Shown here piece by piece: positions 37,385 through 50,282 of a stretch of 64,000 nt of DNA. Both the position numbers and the translations under genes were made by a program. Location of the stretch: contig VXAI01000117.1 in the NCBI GenBank assembly GCA_013399305.1, positions 392,742 to 456,741 on the forward strand, written 5' to 3'. The DNA is from Rostratula benghalensis (Eukaryota > Chordata > Aves > Charadriiformes > Rostratulidae). The notes under the pieces are model-generated. The model searched no databases and was not told the origin of the DNA. It saw only the letters and a list, made by a program, of their open reading frames with translations. Within the stretch, counting starts at the first letter, position 1, and each line of letters starts with the position of its first letter.

Positions 37385-37546
37385 CAGAAATAAGAGAAGA
37401 GATTATTCTGAGTGAACCCACTCCTCCAACTCCCTCCCCAGTGCCGTTCTCCCCAGCTAAATCTGCCACCTCAGTGGAAGTGCCCTCTGCCCCCTCACCT
37501 GTCAGCAATCAGTCCCCAGAGTATGGTGGCATAGCAGCTACAACAG
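37385..37546 (+). CDS. RFX4: RFX4 exon k: Pro/Ser-rich linker
   Basis: A 162-nt exon, donor GTAGGT. It encodes the split alanine then [53 protein letters not shown] and the first base of a glycine. It is low-complexity Pro/Ser/Thr-rich, likely disordered, and the least conserved coding stretch here compared with the mammalian protein. The acceptor is a NAGNAG (GCAG/CAG); the distal choice would drop one alanine. Residues 386-439. Confidence 0.95.
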
Positions 37547-40500
37547 GTAGGTAGACTAACAGCAGCTGGATCTGCTCAAAGATCGTTTTTGCACTTGGTC
37601 ACCTGAAATTGAGATGGAAAATATGACTTATTGGCTTTCCAGAGATGAGAAGCCTTCACAAATAGAAATGTGTTTAAAGCATCAGTTGTACCTTCTTACT
37701 GTGTCTAAACACAATACGCAGTCTGACATGAAAAAGATCTGATGTTTGGAGTCCAAAGGCATAACAGGAGATCCCAGTCCTCACCATAACAGAATCTGTT
37801 CCATAGATGAGGCCTTCAGAAAAGCAGACCTGTCACTTTATTTCTAAATAGTTTTAAAAATCAGCCATGGGGGGTTTTTTATTTCTAGCAATGCACCAAA
37901 AGAATTATTTATGAATATGGCACTTTTGAGCATCTTCAGTGACTTCAAGGGCAATCGGTCTCTCTGAAAAAATGTATATATTTCAAGGACATATGCCAGA
38001 TATTTTAAGGCTTAGTGAGGTTTTCAAAATCCTGAACCACTGAATTCCTAGTGGGTAAAATGGAAATTGTATATCTTGAAACATATTTCAGACCCAAATA
38101 TGCTAAATTTCTCTTGGGGATGTTTTACACGTCATTGATAACTTTCAGTGTTAGAGACTAGGAATTACATGTCTAGAAGGCTATTTTTGGTTGCTTACTC
38201 TGTTATGGCAACTCACAAGGTGGTTGTATTCTGGTGGGGCCACAGATGCAAAATGTGTGATAAGAGCTATTTAACTTGTGGGCAGAATTATTAAAAAAAC
38301 CCAGTAACCACAAAACTGGCTTCTTGTTTGTATAAATGGGAAACCATCCTTTGTACTCTAATGTAAAACTTTTGGATGTGGGCAGGGCAGTGTGTCTGTA
38401 TGATCAAAAGACAGTTTTCTTAACTCATGGAAGAAAAGTTAGAAATGTGAATGACTTTCAGAAGGCATTCCAGGCACTGAAATTCCAGTTTGCTGCTCCT
38501 CAGTGAAATGGGTGTATAATCAGAATGTGGAAACTATCACTTCTGTGATGTACTAGAAAAGTTACAAAACTTTATTGAAAGAATGTCAGAAAGTGATGAT
38601 TTACCACACTGGAGGATTTGGCAGTGGCTAAAGGACTAATAAATCTTTCTGACAAATGATTTTCACGTTTTCAAAGGCGCCACAGGGAAACACAATGCAT
38701 AGTTGTGGTGGAGAGAGATTTAAGGGCATTTGTCCCTGCATTGAAACTTAAGGTTTTCTCACTCTCGGAGAGAATACCATATTTAGGAGGGAAATAGGAT
38801 GGTATTACTCCCAGAACAGTGAAACAAGACATGTGATTCCTAGACATGGCAGGTGGGCACACTGCTTTGGATCAGGCAACGCTGGATGTGGTGTACGTTT
38901 GAGTCTTTAAATGTTGATTTTGTGGGTAGCTAGCTCTGTAGAACTGTGACCCAAAAGGATCATTGTGCTGTTATAACCAGAACTTGGTATGATGCAAAAT
39001 TGTACCCAGAAAAAAAAGACTGAAAAGTAGGGAACTGCATGCTCTCCAGTGGTGTTGTCAGGAATGGAGATTTGAGGGACTTGTGTTTAGGCTGTAGAGA
39101 CTGCAACTCTATGGGACTATCATATGTATTAACCCAAATATTATTTCATATTTATATAGTAGCCTATTTGCCAGCTACCTGAGCTTTCACCTTCAGCTTT
39201 CTTGACTTAGGTACTTGACTTAGGATTTGGAAAGATCTGGCAACTGCATGGGTTTTACATATCCCTCCTGAATCCCACCAGGAATGCAAGGGAATGGACT
39301 CACACAAACATTACAAATGCAATTCCTTTTTATTTTCCTGTTGTTTATTATTTTATTATGGTCTGGTTTATTCTATCTATTTTTTTAAGTCCTGGTAAGA
39401 CCAAGGTTTGCTAGTGTGAAGACTCAAGCCAGAAACAGGATCACTTGGTTCAACAGGATCATAGGTTGAAGGACCTACTCCTACAGTACAGGCAGTAGAA
39501 CTTGATGCAATTGTTCCCGTAGCAGAACTTCTTAGACAGGAAAGCTATTTCTAATTATTCTAGCACTCTTTATTTTTTCCCCCCAGCTTTTAATTTTTCA
39601 GTTGTTTTAAAAACTTCCATTTGATTGACCTAGATTTTATTCTTATGGTCTGATGCAGCCTCCCTTTTGCAAGTGTGAAAATCATTGACTTGCGTGTCAA
39701 TGCAAGTAGTGGTCTGGTTAAGCTTAAATACAAGTATGTAGCTGTTTCCTGGTCTTAGTTTGGGCAATTAGTAGTACCTCCATTTCCCATGATGTTCATC
39801 ACGTAGACGAACTGATCGCCTTTTTAGTTTGCTGATCATTACACCATGGAGTGCAGGGTTCATTTACATAAAGTAATACAAAATAACAGCTATGTTTCAG
39901 CTATAGGAAATTGCTATACTTTAAAATAGGAGTGCTGAAGATATATTATGCATAAGGAAACTGTTCCATATATAGATTCCTGCCATTAATATATAGACTA
40001 TTTTGGAACGGGAACCTCTGTTCTGGGAAGTTATATTTAAAGTACAGTCTATTGATTTTCTTATGTGTCTTTTATAAGGTAAATGTAAAACTCTGCAAAT
40101 GCTTTGCAAATCTCGAGAACTAGTTCCATTGGTTACCACTAGCTCTCAGTTCCCTTATTTAAGGTATCATTAACTCCTTCTTCCATGTGGCATGAGCAAT
40201 AAAAGTTAACTATTAAACTTGCATTTTAACCTTTTTGCCTTCAGCCAGCGATCAGAACAAAACCAGCAAATTAAACTGTTGCGATTACATGATATTAAGC
40301 AAAAGAAAGGTAAATCCTACATATAGCATTCTGTGGTAGAACATCTGGCATGGCTCAGCTAACATTTTATTTAAAACTTTTTGTTAGGTTACTAGACATT
40401 TAAGAGGATAATTGGTCTCCATCCTTTCTAAATCACAAAGGACAGCTTAATGATTGTTCAAACTGCAACAATATTGTAATAAAAGTGATAGTTATATGGC

Positions 40501-42714
40501 TGGCTCTGCTGTTCTCCCTTAAAGCCCCTCTTAAAGCTGTGATTACTCATTTGCTAATGGAATGGTTTTCAGACAACCCAAAATGAACTCTGAATTGTAA
40601 GTAGTTCTAATAAGTTAGTAAACTTATCCATGCAATTTACTGTTTAGTTTCAAGAAATATATTTGTGAAATAAGTCTTCAGATCAGCCATGGTCATTTCA
40701 GGTCACTGTTCTTCCAAGTCTAGGCTACTACTTCTCCTATTTGTGTGTGTGAGTAGAAAATATTTCTGTTTTTTCCTAAAGCTTCAGCTCCTGGACTCTT
40801 TTTTTTTTTTTTTTTTTTTTGAATATCAGCTCTTGTTCAACAATCAGCTTTTAATACTTATAGGTGCAGAACATAAAAGTAAAAGGTTCCAATTTCAAAA
40901 GGCAAGTCTTCTTCAAATGGAGGGGTTTGGGTTTTTTCTGAAGTGGATAGCTAAGGTAATCTCTTCACTGGGTGCAGGTGGGGTGTGCAGAATGGGGGTC
41001 TGACTCCATATTTCTGATTGCTTGAAGCTGACAGTACTGCTTACTATCAGACATAATACACAGTGCTGTAGATGTCTTGCTTGTGTCTGGGTGGTCATTT
41101 ACTCCACCATAAAGAAAATATAAAATGCATCACCATGAAGCAACTTTTATTTCTTTCTGCACTGGGCTACATGATGACACCAATGACAACAGAGCTGTTG
41201 TTGGACTGATAGCATTTCCATTTATATTTGGCTCCCCTACAGGTCAGATGGCCTCTTGGTTAGTATCCTCAAAATCAAGTTTTTTGTTAAAAAAAAAAAA
41301 GGAGTGATAATAAATGAACTTCCCTATTTTAATCAATCCCTGCATGTTCAGAACACAAAGCAGAGCAAAATGTTGCTCAATCACTATTGTTTTTGCTTAT
41401 TTCAGAAAGCAGTTCAGTTGGGTTCAGTCATATCTAAAAGAGACTTCATCTCCTGGAGCTTGATTCTGCAGCCAGCAGAGGAAATTAATCATATAGGGCT
41501 GGGATATAGGCGGGTATTAAAAAGCTAACAATGAAAAACTTTCAGACTTATCTCATCCCTCCTTTTCCACCCACTACAATGTTGGCAGTATTCTGGCTGA
41601 CCTAATATACACATGCATGTCTTCAAAGCTGTTGTCTTCTTCTGTCCTCCCTCCCTGTGAGTAGGCCACTGAAAATAATTACATCCCTTCCACAAAAGCA
41701 AAGAGAAGCGAGGCAACTGTAGCTTCCTAAAAACAGCCTGAAAAAACTATTTGAACAGCTTTCCGTCACTCTGTAAATCCAGAGTAAAACCCAACATACA
41801 TGTGTTTAAAAACCGTAGCCTCCAAAAGAAAGTTATGATTTCCTAGAGCAGCTGTGTGAGGCACTATCCTGTAGTACTGGGGGCAATTCTCAGTTAGGAA
41901 AATTCAGCAAAGATATTCACAGCCATTCCAGTGCAAGACCTATTCTCTGTATTTGTTTCTGTGTTGTCTGGACAGGAGCAAAGCATGTTACTCCCTAAAC
42001 ATTTATTTTAAAATTGAACGGAGGTAGCTGTCAGTTAGACTTGAATGCCAGGAGTGGCCAAGTCCTCTCATCCAAGGAGTCTGACTTCCCAAAGGAAGCG
42101 CATGAAACGACTTGCTGTCCCCATTTTCCTCAGAATGAGATAAGCTCCCTACTATATTTCAAAAAAAAAGAAAAGGAGGCTGTCACAATGTCTGGGACTG
42201 GTCCAATTAACCATATTTGGTAAAATAAAAGGGATCTTCTGGCCCTGTTATTACCACTTCTTGTTAGAGATAGGAAGGTCATGAGATTTTTGGCTTAACG
42301 TTTGGCTAAAGTTTTTCTTGGAAAAAATAAAATCAGGTCAAAGTAAAACTTTTGGTTTACGGTAAAGTCAAAAACTGAAAAAGTGAAAAAAACCCCAGTA
42401 ACGTTACCTAAAAATAAGTATTTGGGTTTTTTCATTATCTTTGTTCTTTCCTGTCTTTTCCCTTTGTTTTTGCCTTTTGAATTTAGGCCTCTTTTGAAAC
42501 AGACTTTCAAATTTTCTTTTGCAAAAAACACTAGGAAAATATGTTGACCTTTTGAAATTGAAATGTTTCACCAAAATATTCTGCAGAGAAGTGGTTGATA
42601 TTTTCAAAAGAGTTTTTCTCTTGTTTTCAAATGAGGCTATTTGCACCGCATAAGTAGTTTTGGCCCCTTCCACATAAACTGTATTTTCTAGCAAAGGTAG
42701 GCTTCCTTAGAATC

Positions 42715-43245
42715 TTAGAATCATAGAATTGTCTAGGTTAAAGCTAGTCCAACCATCAACCTAACTCTGACAAAAACCATTACTATACTGTTTCTCTAAG
42801 CACTATGTCAACCCATCTTTTAAATACCTCCAGGGATGGTGCCTCAACCACTTCCCTGGGCAGCCCATTCCAAGGCTTAATAACCCTTGTGATGTAAAAT
42901 TTTTCCCTAATATCCGTTCTGAACCTCCCCTAGTACAACGTGAGACCATTTCCTCTTGTCACCTGTGACCTGGGAGAAGAGATGGACCCCCACCTCTCTA
43001 CAACCTCCTTTCACGTAGTTGTAGAAAGTGATAAGGTCTTCCCTCAGCCTTCTCTTCTCCAGGATGAACAATCCCAGCTCCCTCAGCCTCTCCTCATAAA
43101 ACTTATTCTCCAGACCCTTCACCAGCTCCGTTGTCCTTCACTGGAGCTGCTCCAGCACATCAATGTCTTTTTTGTGGTAAGGGGCCCAAAACTGGACACA
43201 GTACTCGAGGTGAGGCCTCACCAGTGCTGAGTATAGGAGGACACC
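42715..43245 (-). mobile_element. CR1 LINE, 3' end, antisense to RFX4
   Basis: On the minus strand the copy reads [40 protein letters not shown] and a PWNGLPREVVEAPSLEVFK-like segment with a stop between. It then runs into GGTTGGACTAGC and a tail of GATTCTAAGATTCTAAG units (seen at 42715-42735 as TTAGAATC repeats). Longest CR1 copy besides that at 47.7 kb. It is 5'-truncated and broken by stops. Confidence 0.94.
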
Positions 43246-44124
43246 AAATCACACCCTTCTGGAATATTTCAAGCTGGATTTACTTTTTGAAGCTCAGAAT
43301 GCCTTCATTCAGACCCAGAAGTAAGCATTTCCTGTTTAGAAAAATTATTTGTCTGATTTTGCCGAATAAAATCACACACACCTGAAGAAAATCATGCACA
43401 TCTGAGATAGGCTTTTCATTCCCCATAGCCATAGAGTGGACACAGACCTGGTAATACAATCACTTCCCGCTCTGAATTAGGCCCTTTCATACTACAGGAA
43501 GTCCTAGAATCCACACTGAAAAAACCGATTCACCTCCTGCAATTCCTTTTAGCTAGTCAAGAGTGCCCAGAGACCCCCAAACTAGTGTTCGCATTGGGTT
43601 AAATTCAGTGTTCTGGTCCTCATTTGCAGGGTAATTTCAGCCAGTATGGTCATGACCTCCAGCAAGAGCTATGTTATACTGGAACAATGGATCTGTCAGC
43701 CTCCTGAGTGAAAGGGGTGTGTACGAAGGACAAAGGTTTCTCAGCAGCTGGCTCATGAATCTGGAGTTCCTGCCTGGAAGGGATCAGGATGATTAAAAAA
43801 CTCAGCACCTTCCAAGCAAACTGGAAAACCCACTTTGCTCTGCTCTTCCCACAAATGCTCTACATAAAAAAATAAATTAAGTCCAGTCCCTGCCACCTTG
43901 AAAGAAGAAAGAACCTTTACTTGTGGGAAGGAAATGGCTAGGCTATTTCTGTCTATATATTTGTTATAATTTGGAGACCAATGTTGCTACTTCAAGCACT
44001 GGTACCTAGTTGGGTGGAACAGACACAAACTGCAAAAGGATTCAAGAAATGTATTTGCACAACACCCAACTTTTTCTAAGCTTTCACTGTTCTGATAATA
44101 CTTCCTGCCTCACTTCAGGCATCC

Positions 44125-44168
44125 TTTCAAGGTCCCTTCCAATCCCTGATATTCTGTGATTCTGTGAT
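44125..44168 (+). mobile_element. Minimal CR1 3' tail (about 44 bp)
   Basis: TTTCAAGGTCCCTTCCAATC plus CCTGATATTCTGTGATTCTGTGAT only. It is an extremely 5'-truncated CR1 insertion, almost identical to the end of the copy at 33930-34010. Confidence 0.85.
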
Positions 44169-44576
44169 CCTCAGCCTCAAAGCTAAACAGCTCCACTGGC
44201 CTACTGCATGTAAGGGAGACCTCAGGGCTTGGTGCCCCATGCTTGAGAAATACCAGCACTGGTGTTCCACCATTCTAAGTCTCATCCCAAGTTTTCTGGA
44301 AAAAAGAAAAAAGAGAGCCTCAAATTACAGTACCACACTGAAAGTTCCCAGTCTGAGCTAGTCCAGATATGTCTCTTATCTTTGTATCTTTGCACACTCC
44401 AGCTGATCTATTTGTGGTTTTATTTATGCCTCAGACATAACTGTTTTGTTCACTTTGGTGCTGTTTCCATTATCAGTGCCTGTAAGGTTCCTTTCTTGTA
44501 ACCATCTCAAAGCATAATACCCGTATGAATGACAGCCCATGTCAGCTGTATTCCTTTAATGTTTGTTTGTCTGCAG

Positions 44577-44739
44577 GAGCTATGCAATCCTATACCTGGT
44601 CACTCACCTACACTGTGACAACAGCTGCTGGGTCACCTGCTGAAAATTCCCAACAGCTGCCCTGCATGAGAAGTCCACATGTACCATCATCATCTGTCAC
44701 ACATCGGATACCCGTTTATCCCCACAGAGAAGAACATGG
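44577..44739 (+). CDS. RFX4: RFX4 exon l: RFX4-specific C-terminal region
   Basis: A 163-nt exon, acceptor GTCTGCAG and donor GTAAGT. It completes the glycine, then encodes [40 protein letters not shown] and [13 protein letters not shown], ending with GG of a glycine codon. It has no similarity to other RFX paralogues that I recognise but is almost identical to mammalian RFX4, so it is under constraint. Residues 440-493. Confidence 0.97.
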
Positions 44740-45094
44740 GTAAGTCATTTCCCAGTGTCTTGGGCTTTTGAGTGGGTTTTGGAGGAACCTATCCTTGGGG
44801 GATTTTTTGGAAATGCCATGAAATCTGTTTTTTGATGTAGTAAGTCCATATTGCAAAGATGCTGGTATTGTTATTCTTTGGCTGTTGTTATTGTTGTGCC
44901 ATATTAAGTGTCAGTTTTATCATAGCATTTAATTCTATTTAAAATCACAGTAGACCTGAAGAATATTTTTAGAAAAGAGAAAGGTTTGGTAGATTTCTTC
45001 TCTGATTCCTGTTTTCCCATGCCATGTTCTATCCCAGAGGCTAGACATATCCAAAGAGGTATCCTACCATACCATGTCTCAGGAGAGGTGATCC

Positions 45095-45576
45095 TTCTCC
45101 TCTGCTCAGCACTGCTGAGGCCATATTTAAAGCACAGGATCTGATTCTGTGCTCCCTAGTATAAGACAGATACAGGAATACTGGAGCAAGTTCAGAAAAG
45201 GGACGCTTAGCTGCTTGCAGGACCAGAGCATCTGTCACACAAAGTGAGAGCTGGGATTGTTTACCCTCAGGAGGAGGCGTCTCAGGGAGGGTCTTATCAG
45301 TGTGTATGAATACTTGGTGGGGGGTGTAAAGAAGATGGAGACAGATTCTTCTTAGTGGTATCTGTTCAAACATAACCAGCTTATTTTAATCTAAGTGGGA
45401 TCAAACACCAAAAGAAGTTGCCCAGAGAGGCCATGAAGTCTCCATGCGTGCTGATAATCAAACCCCATCTAGACCTGATCTTGGGCAGCCTACTTTAGTG
45501 GACCATGCTTTGAGCATGGGGGTTTGATTAAATAATCTCTAGAGGTCTCTTCCAGCCTCAATAATTCTGTGATTCC
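45095..45576 (+). mobile_element. CR1 LINE, old 3' fragment
   Basis: A diverged CR1 body: AATACTGGAGCAAGTTCAG, GAGAGCTGGGATTGTTTACC, GTTGCCCAGAGAGGCCATGA, AGTCTCCATGC, then TTTGATTAAATAATCTC, CTCTTCCAGCCTCAATAATT and CTGTGATTCCTG. Frameshifts and stops are abundant, so it is older than the 1.0-kb copy. Confidence 0.88.
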
Positions 45577-47679
45577 TGTTAAACCTGCAAATCAAAAATG
45601 TCCAAAGTTTGGAAATTTTCACCATAATCTAATCTCATCTCCGTGACCAAAATTTGTTCAAGGCTCTCAACTAAAATAATTACAGAAGAAATTTATATAA
45701 CATTGTTTGATCTTGGAAAACTTCAGAAACTCAGACTAAGTCTCCCAGTGCCATCTTTATTTGAGAGAATGTATAATCTATAGATATCTGTAACTAAAAA
45801 GAAACAATCACAAAATGGTCAATGGAGAAGGGCCAGACACAGAGCAAGATTAGCAAGTGCCCAGATGCTGACATTAAGAAAGACATTCAGAAGACTTTAC
45901 TGAGTTCCTCGGTCTCACTGCAGAAGTGCTTTCTCAGTGTGACGAGTGTATACTATTTGACAGGGTGACAGTAGATTAATTTGAACCGTGCATTTCCTTT
46001 CTTCTTGGATGTGGACAAGTCTGGATTTGTGTTGGAATGCCACTGCTAAGCCCTTCCTGCAGAAACCTGGGTATGGAGATATGGAACATCTCTCCTATTC
46101 AGCAATATGACTACTTGGTGGAGGTAGAAACAGGGCAGCAGGGAGGTTCAGGAGCTAACAGGGTGCAAGAGTTGGAACAGACCACAGTAAGGTAGTGAAT
46201 ATAGGTATAAATACATATATGTACACACACATGAGACTTCAGTGTTGCTAAAGGAATCTCTTGCCTTTGGTAGGTAATTTGAGGAAACTTTTTAATCTGG
46301 GTGAATTTACTTTTCTGAAAAGCAATGAAAATTTCTATCATTTGACTTCTTTTGCCACTTGGTTTTATGTGTGACACGTGGATAGAAAATTTTGGTGATG
46401 CTTCTAAACATTTCAGTGACATCTGCCTACTTTTCTGGAACTGACTTTGTAAGGTCAGAGGGATAAAGCCTCTCTGTAAATCTGTGTTTACATGGCTTCT
46501 ATCACAATGATTTCCTGATCTCATTTGCCCTCAATATAGTACTAATACTAATATTTTTTCTTAATCATTACAATTTATACTTATTTTGTACCTATAGCAA
46601 AATCAGTATATTGGTATTTCAGTTTTTATATGATTTAAGTCTAATGTGACAGGCTATAGAGACATGTTCCTGAAGAATTGTCTGCAGGGAAATCCAGTGA
46701 CCTCTCTCGTGGTCCTCTGAAGCACAAGACTCATTACATAGTTCTTATGGAAGGTACAGTCACAGATTCAAGACGTAGCTTGTTTAAAAGTGTTAAAGAA
46801 CCATATCTTCAGAGAGGTAAAAACCCAAAAATAAATAGGAGACCTTGTATGCAAGATTGAAACAGATTGTTGCCCTGAAAAGAAAGAGAGAGAGAAGATC
46901 AAAGTCTACACTAGGATTTCCATGTTTCTGGAGAAGAGATAACTGAAGCAAGCAATTGCTGCTGGTATAGCTCCAAAGACTGAGACTCACTCCCATGCAA
47001 AAGGGTCTAGAAGAGAGCATAACTGGTATGGAGGCCATGAGCCATTCCTCTGCTGTAGGTGCATTTCCCATCAAATGCAGACTCTTGGCCACCCAGCATA
47101 CCTGAAAGTTTCCAAGCAGCAGTTCTGCTGGGTTTTCTACCAATCTTGCACACTAAATATGATCCTCGGTGAAATATAAAGATTCCAAAGTATCTTGAAA
47201 GAGAATCCCTAAAAGATCAGAGTGCTTTATACTGCAATATTCCACAAAGTAAAAACATTTAAGAACCGAAGCCTTCAGAGAATATAAAGCCCTACTATCT
47301 CTCAAAAGAGACTTGGATATAGACTGTTACGGACCGAAATACAGGCCCTTGGATTGATTTGTACAAATATTTTCCTTGTGCTTTCCTTGTGCTTCTAGCC
47401 AGTTATAAAGAATAAAATGTAAGTTCAATGATAAAAACTGCTCCCTGTGAAATAAAAATTTATTAAGGCCAAATGCATGTTACCAGAAATGAAGAAAGAG
47501 CTAGAAACAAGCCTTATAGCAAGCATAGATTTGTGAAACTGGAGAAGAGTACAAGGTTTGTCGTCTACTCTATCTCTAACTCCGGTAAATCATGTTCTAA
47601 ATCCACACTGATAGTCTTCATACATGTGGAGTTTCAGGACTGTAAATAGAATATCTGTGGTTTTACTAGAGGAAAATAT

Positions 47680-48245
47680 CCTTATTTGTAATTGGATTTG
47701 TCCTTGTTCCAAGTTGTGTCTGTTCCCTCTTACTCTGTCACTGTACCTTTGAGAAGAGTTTGGCTCTAGATGCTCCATATCCTCCTGGTAGAATGTTGTA
47801 GATCATCCCTTTGCCTCTCTTTTTAAAGCTGGACAAACCCAGTTCTCATAAGTCAAGTGTCTTGATGGCCCTCCACTAGACTAGCTCCAGTAGCTCAATA
47901 CCCTGTTTGTAGTGGAGAGTTGAAAATGGGACAGGTTACTTCACATGTGGTCTCCCAAGTACCAAATAGAGAGGAATAATCAGCTCTTTAGGCCTGCTGT
48001 CTACACTCCTGCTAATACAGCCCAGTATATAGCTGGCTGTCGTTGCTGCAAGGCATATTGGTGACTCATGTTCAACTTTTTGTCCGCCAGAACTTCCAGG
48101 CAATTTTCAGCAAAGTTGCTTTCTCTCCAATTGACCCCAACCCATACTACTGCAGGAGTTATGCCATCCCAGATACAGGACTTTGCGTTTTTCTATGTAT
48201 GATCAGTCGAATGTTCTTTCTGACTCATGGCTGCTCTAGACTCTA
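47680..48245 (-). mobile_element. CR1 LINE, internal/3' fragment, antisense to RFX4
   Basis: Plus-strand reading shows the complement of CR1 ORF2: CCAAGTTGTGTCTGTTCCCT, GAAGAGTTTGGCTC, GCCCTCCACTAGACTAGCTC, ACAGCCCAGTATATAGCTGG, CTCATGTTCAACTTTTTGTC and CAGAACTTCCAGGCAATTTT, all diagnostic of a reversed CR1. It lacks the 3' repeat tail. Diverged and non-functional. Confidence 0.9.
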
Positions 48246-49988
48246 GAGTAACTGCTAGTTCTCAGCTGGACCTCCCAGCCGCCTGTGTGTTATCCTCACT
48301 ACTCAATAGCTGCAGATGTGGTTCAGAAGTCACTGCAAGCCATGGTACTTGGCAGAAAACTTTTTTGTTATATTTTTAAAGTATACTTTCTTCTTAGAAA
48401 GATGTGGAGTCCCTCAGCCAAGTGCTTTTTGATAGGCAGGAGAATACTAGCCCTGAAGAAGCACAGTCGTCATCTTCTCATGTCCTCAGTGCACTCTGTC
48501 TCCTGAAGTTGAAGAAAGAAAGAGGAAGCTTCCTGGACCAAAAGTACACAATAGAGATTAGGATAAGAAACATTGAAATGCCATGCTCAAGTTAATTAAA
48601 GTGAAGCCAAAATGATGAGTGTTTGAATGAAAGAGACAAGATAACAGGTTCCACATTAGGACATAGTATCCTTAATGACTAGACAAAGCACGAAGTGCAA
48701 ACACTGCCATACAGGGCTTGGCTTTGTTTGGGGGACCAAGGGTACCCCAGACTAGAGGTGGGACTAGATAAGTGGGAATCTTCTTGAAGGAGAGAAGGCT
48801 GCACCACGAAGGAGAAGCTTGTGCAGACTGCCAAAACCATCTGTTGCAGATCCTTGTTACCAATCTTTTGTGTTGGGGGAATTAAAACACAAGATGTCTG
48901 CCCACAGTAGTGTGCAACAGGTCCACAATGTAGCCATTCCTCTCTCCCTGACTCTCCACAGACAATCAAAGTCGTATCATGTGAATGCCACCTTGTCTGA
49001 GGTAGATTGTGGAAATCACTCATATTCACAGGTGAATATAAGAAAGAGAGCTCAACATTGGAAAATAAAGATGGACATAGGGCCTTAAGTCCTGAAAATA
49101 TTTTTAGACAGGGTATTCTGCTCTCATTTTGAATCTGCAGATTTCTGGTACAAGACATGACAAGACATGACGTGGTTTCTCTAGAATGCCATCGTAAGAT
49201 CAAGAGAATAACAGAAGTTTAAACTGTTCCCAGTGTAAAAATTACTTGAACCTTCCAGAAAAATAATAGGTCTATACAAATAACTGTCCTCTCTCTCTCC
49301 AATGAAATGGTTACCTTGTTTGCCATCATGGTTTGTGTTTCATTTCAATAGCATGTATTTTAAGAACCTTTAAACTTCTGTGCTGAATCAGCAACAAATG
49401 TTTGCATGGCTATACAGAGATGGGGAGGTTGCATAAAATGCCCACTCATCTTCTGCTAGTGAGAGGCCAAAATAATGGTGTCCAACAAACACTGACCCTG
49501 CAGTGTCTTACAGCTAAGGAAACCACTCCCTCCTTTACCCCTGGCTGGCCTTATACAAGAGGCTGGGATACAAAAGGAAAGTAGGCAAGGAAAGTAGGCA
49601 GGTTCCCCACCCTCAAGTCCTACTCTGTTCTCAAGTCAGCTGTGCTAAATCTGTATGTTGTATGGTTCAGATGCAAATGAACACATTTCCTTTCCTCCCA
49701 AGAAAAGGAACATCTGACCCCCATGTAAGGAGACAGCTGAGTCCCACAGAGTAGTTCTTTAAGTCAAATCTTGCCATACTTCCTCAGCCTGCATAGCAAT
49801 TTCCTAGGAACATGGCAATAAAATAATAACAAAACCAAAACCCCTTTCTGCTTAGAAAGTGCTCAAATGAGTCTGCAGTTTAAAACTGGTCAGAGAAACA
49901 TGGTGAGTCTCTGTTGGGCTGACCTCATCATTTCACTAAGTGGCATCTGCTTCCCAGCTGAGCTGGCAAACACCTCTTTTTAAAAAGT

Positions 49989-50026
49989 TGTTTTAAATAA
50001 CCTTCTTTAAAAGGTTATTTAAAATA
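49989..50026. repeat. Perfect 14-bp hairpin upstream of exon m
   Basis: TTTTAAATAACCTT (49991-50004), a 6-nt loop (50005-50010) and AAGGTTATTTAAAA (50011-50024), with one G-U plus one further pair outside. Located 118 bases before an RFX4 exon. Could shape the pre-mRNA or be a chance palindrome in AT-rich DNA. Confidence 0.85.
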
Positions 50027-50143
50027 TCATTCTCCTATGCAAAAAAGTGCAGCTGTACATCTCAAAAGTTTTAGAATTATTAGTGGCAATACAATTACTA
50101 TGCATACTAAATAGTTTTGTTTTTTTTTTTAAATGGATTTTAG

Positions 50144-50282
50144 ATACACAGGAAGTTACAACTATGGTAGCTATAGCAACCAGCATCCCCATCCAATGCA
50201 GAGTCAGTATCCATCTTTACCACATGATACTGCTATTTCTGGACCACTTCACTACTCAGCTTACCACAGAAGCTCTTCACAG
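50144..50282 (+). CDS. RFX4: RFX4 exon m: Tyr/His-rich C-terminal region
   Basis: A 139-nt exon, acceptor GATTTTAG and donor GTAAGT. It completes the glycine, then encodes [40 protein letters not shown] and HRSSSQ, ending on a codon boundary. Rich in Tyr, Ser and His and probably disordered. Residues 494-540. Confidence 0.97.

Larger units (their letters stand above)
37547..44576 (+). other. RFX4: RFX4 intron (7.0 kb)
   Basis: Contains a T22 tract (40799-40820), an antisense CR1 (42715-43245) and a minimal sense CR1 tail (44125-44168). The rest is unique AT-rich sequence. No extra exon recognised. Confidence 0.92.
44740..50143 (+). other. RFX4: RFX4 intron (5.4 kb)
   Basis: Holds two CR1 copies in opposite orientations (45095-45576 sense, 47680-48245 antisense) and a 14-bp perfect hairpin (49991-50024) 120 bases before the next exon. 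The polypyrimidine tract of the acceptor is a run of T followed by AAATGGATTTTAG. Confidence 0.92.

Noticed and set aside
38203..38216. TGTTATGGCAACTC as an X-box (possible RFX4 autoregulation)
   Set aside because: Only the GGCAAC half is present; the GTTGCC half is missing.
46111..46524. 137-codon minus-strand open frame
   Set aside because: Crosses a TATATA/CACACA microsatellite-like stretch and shows no motif.
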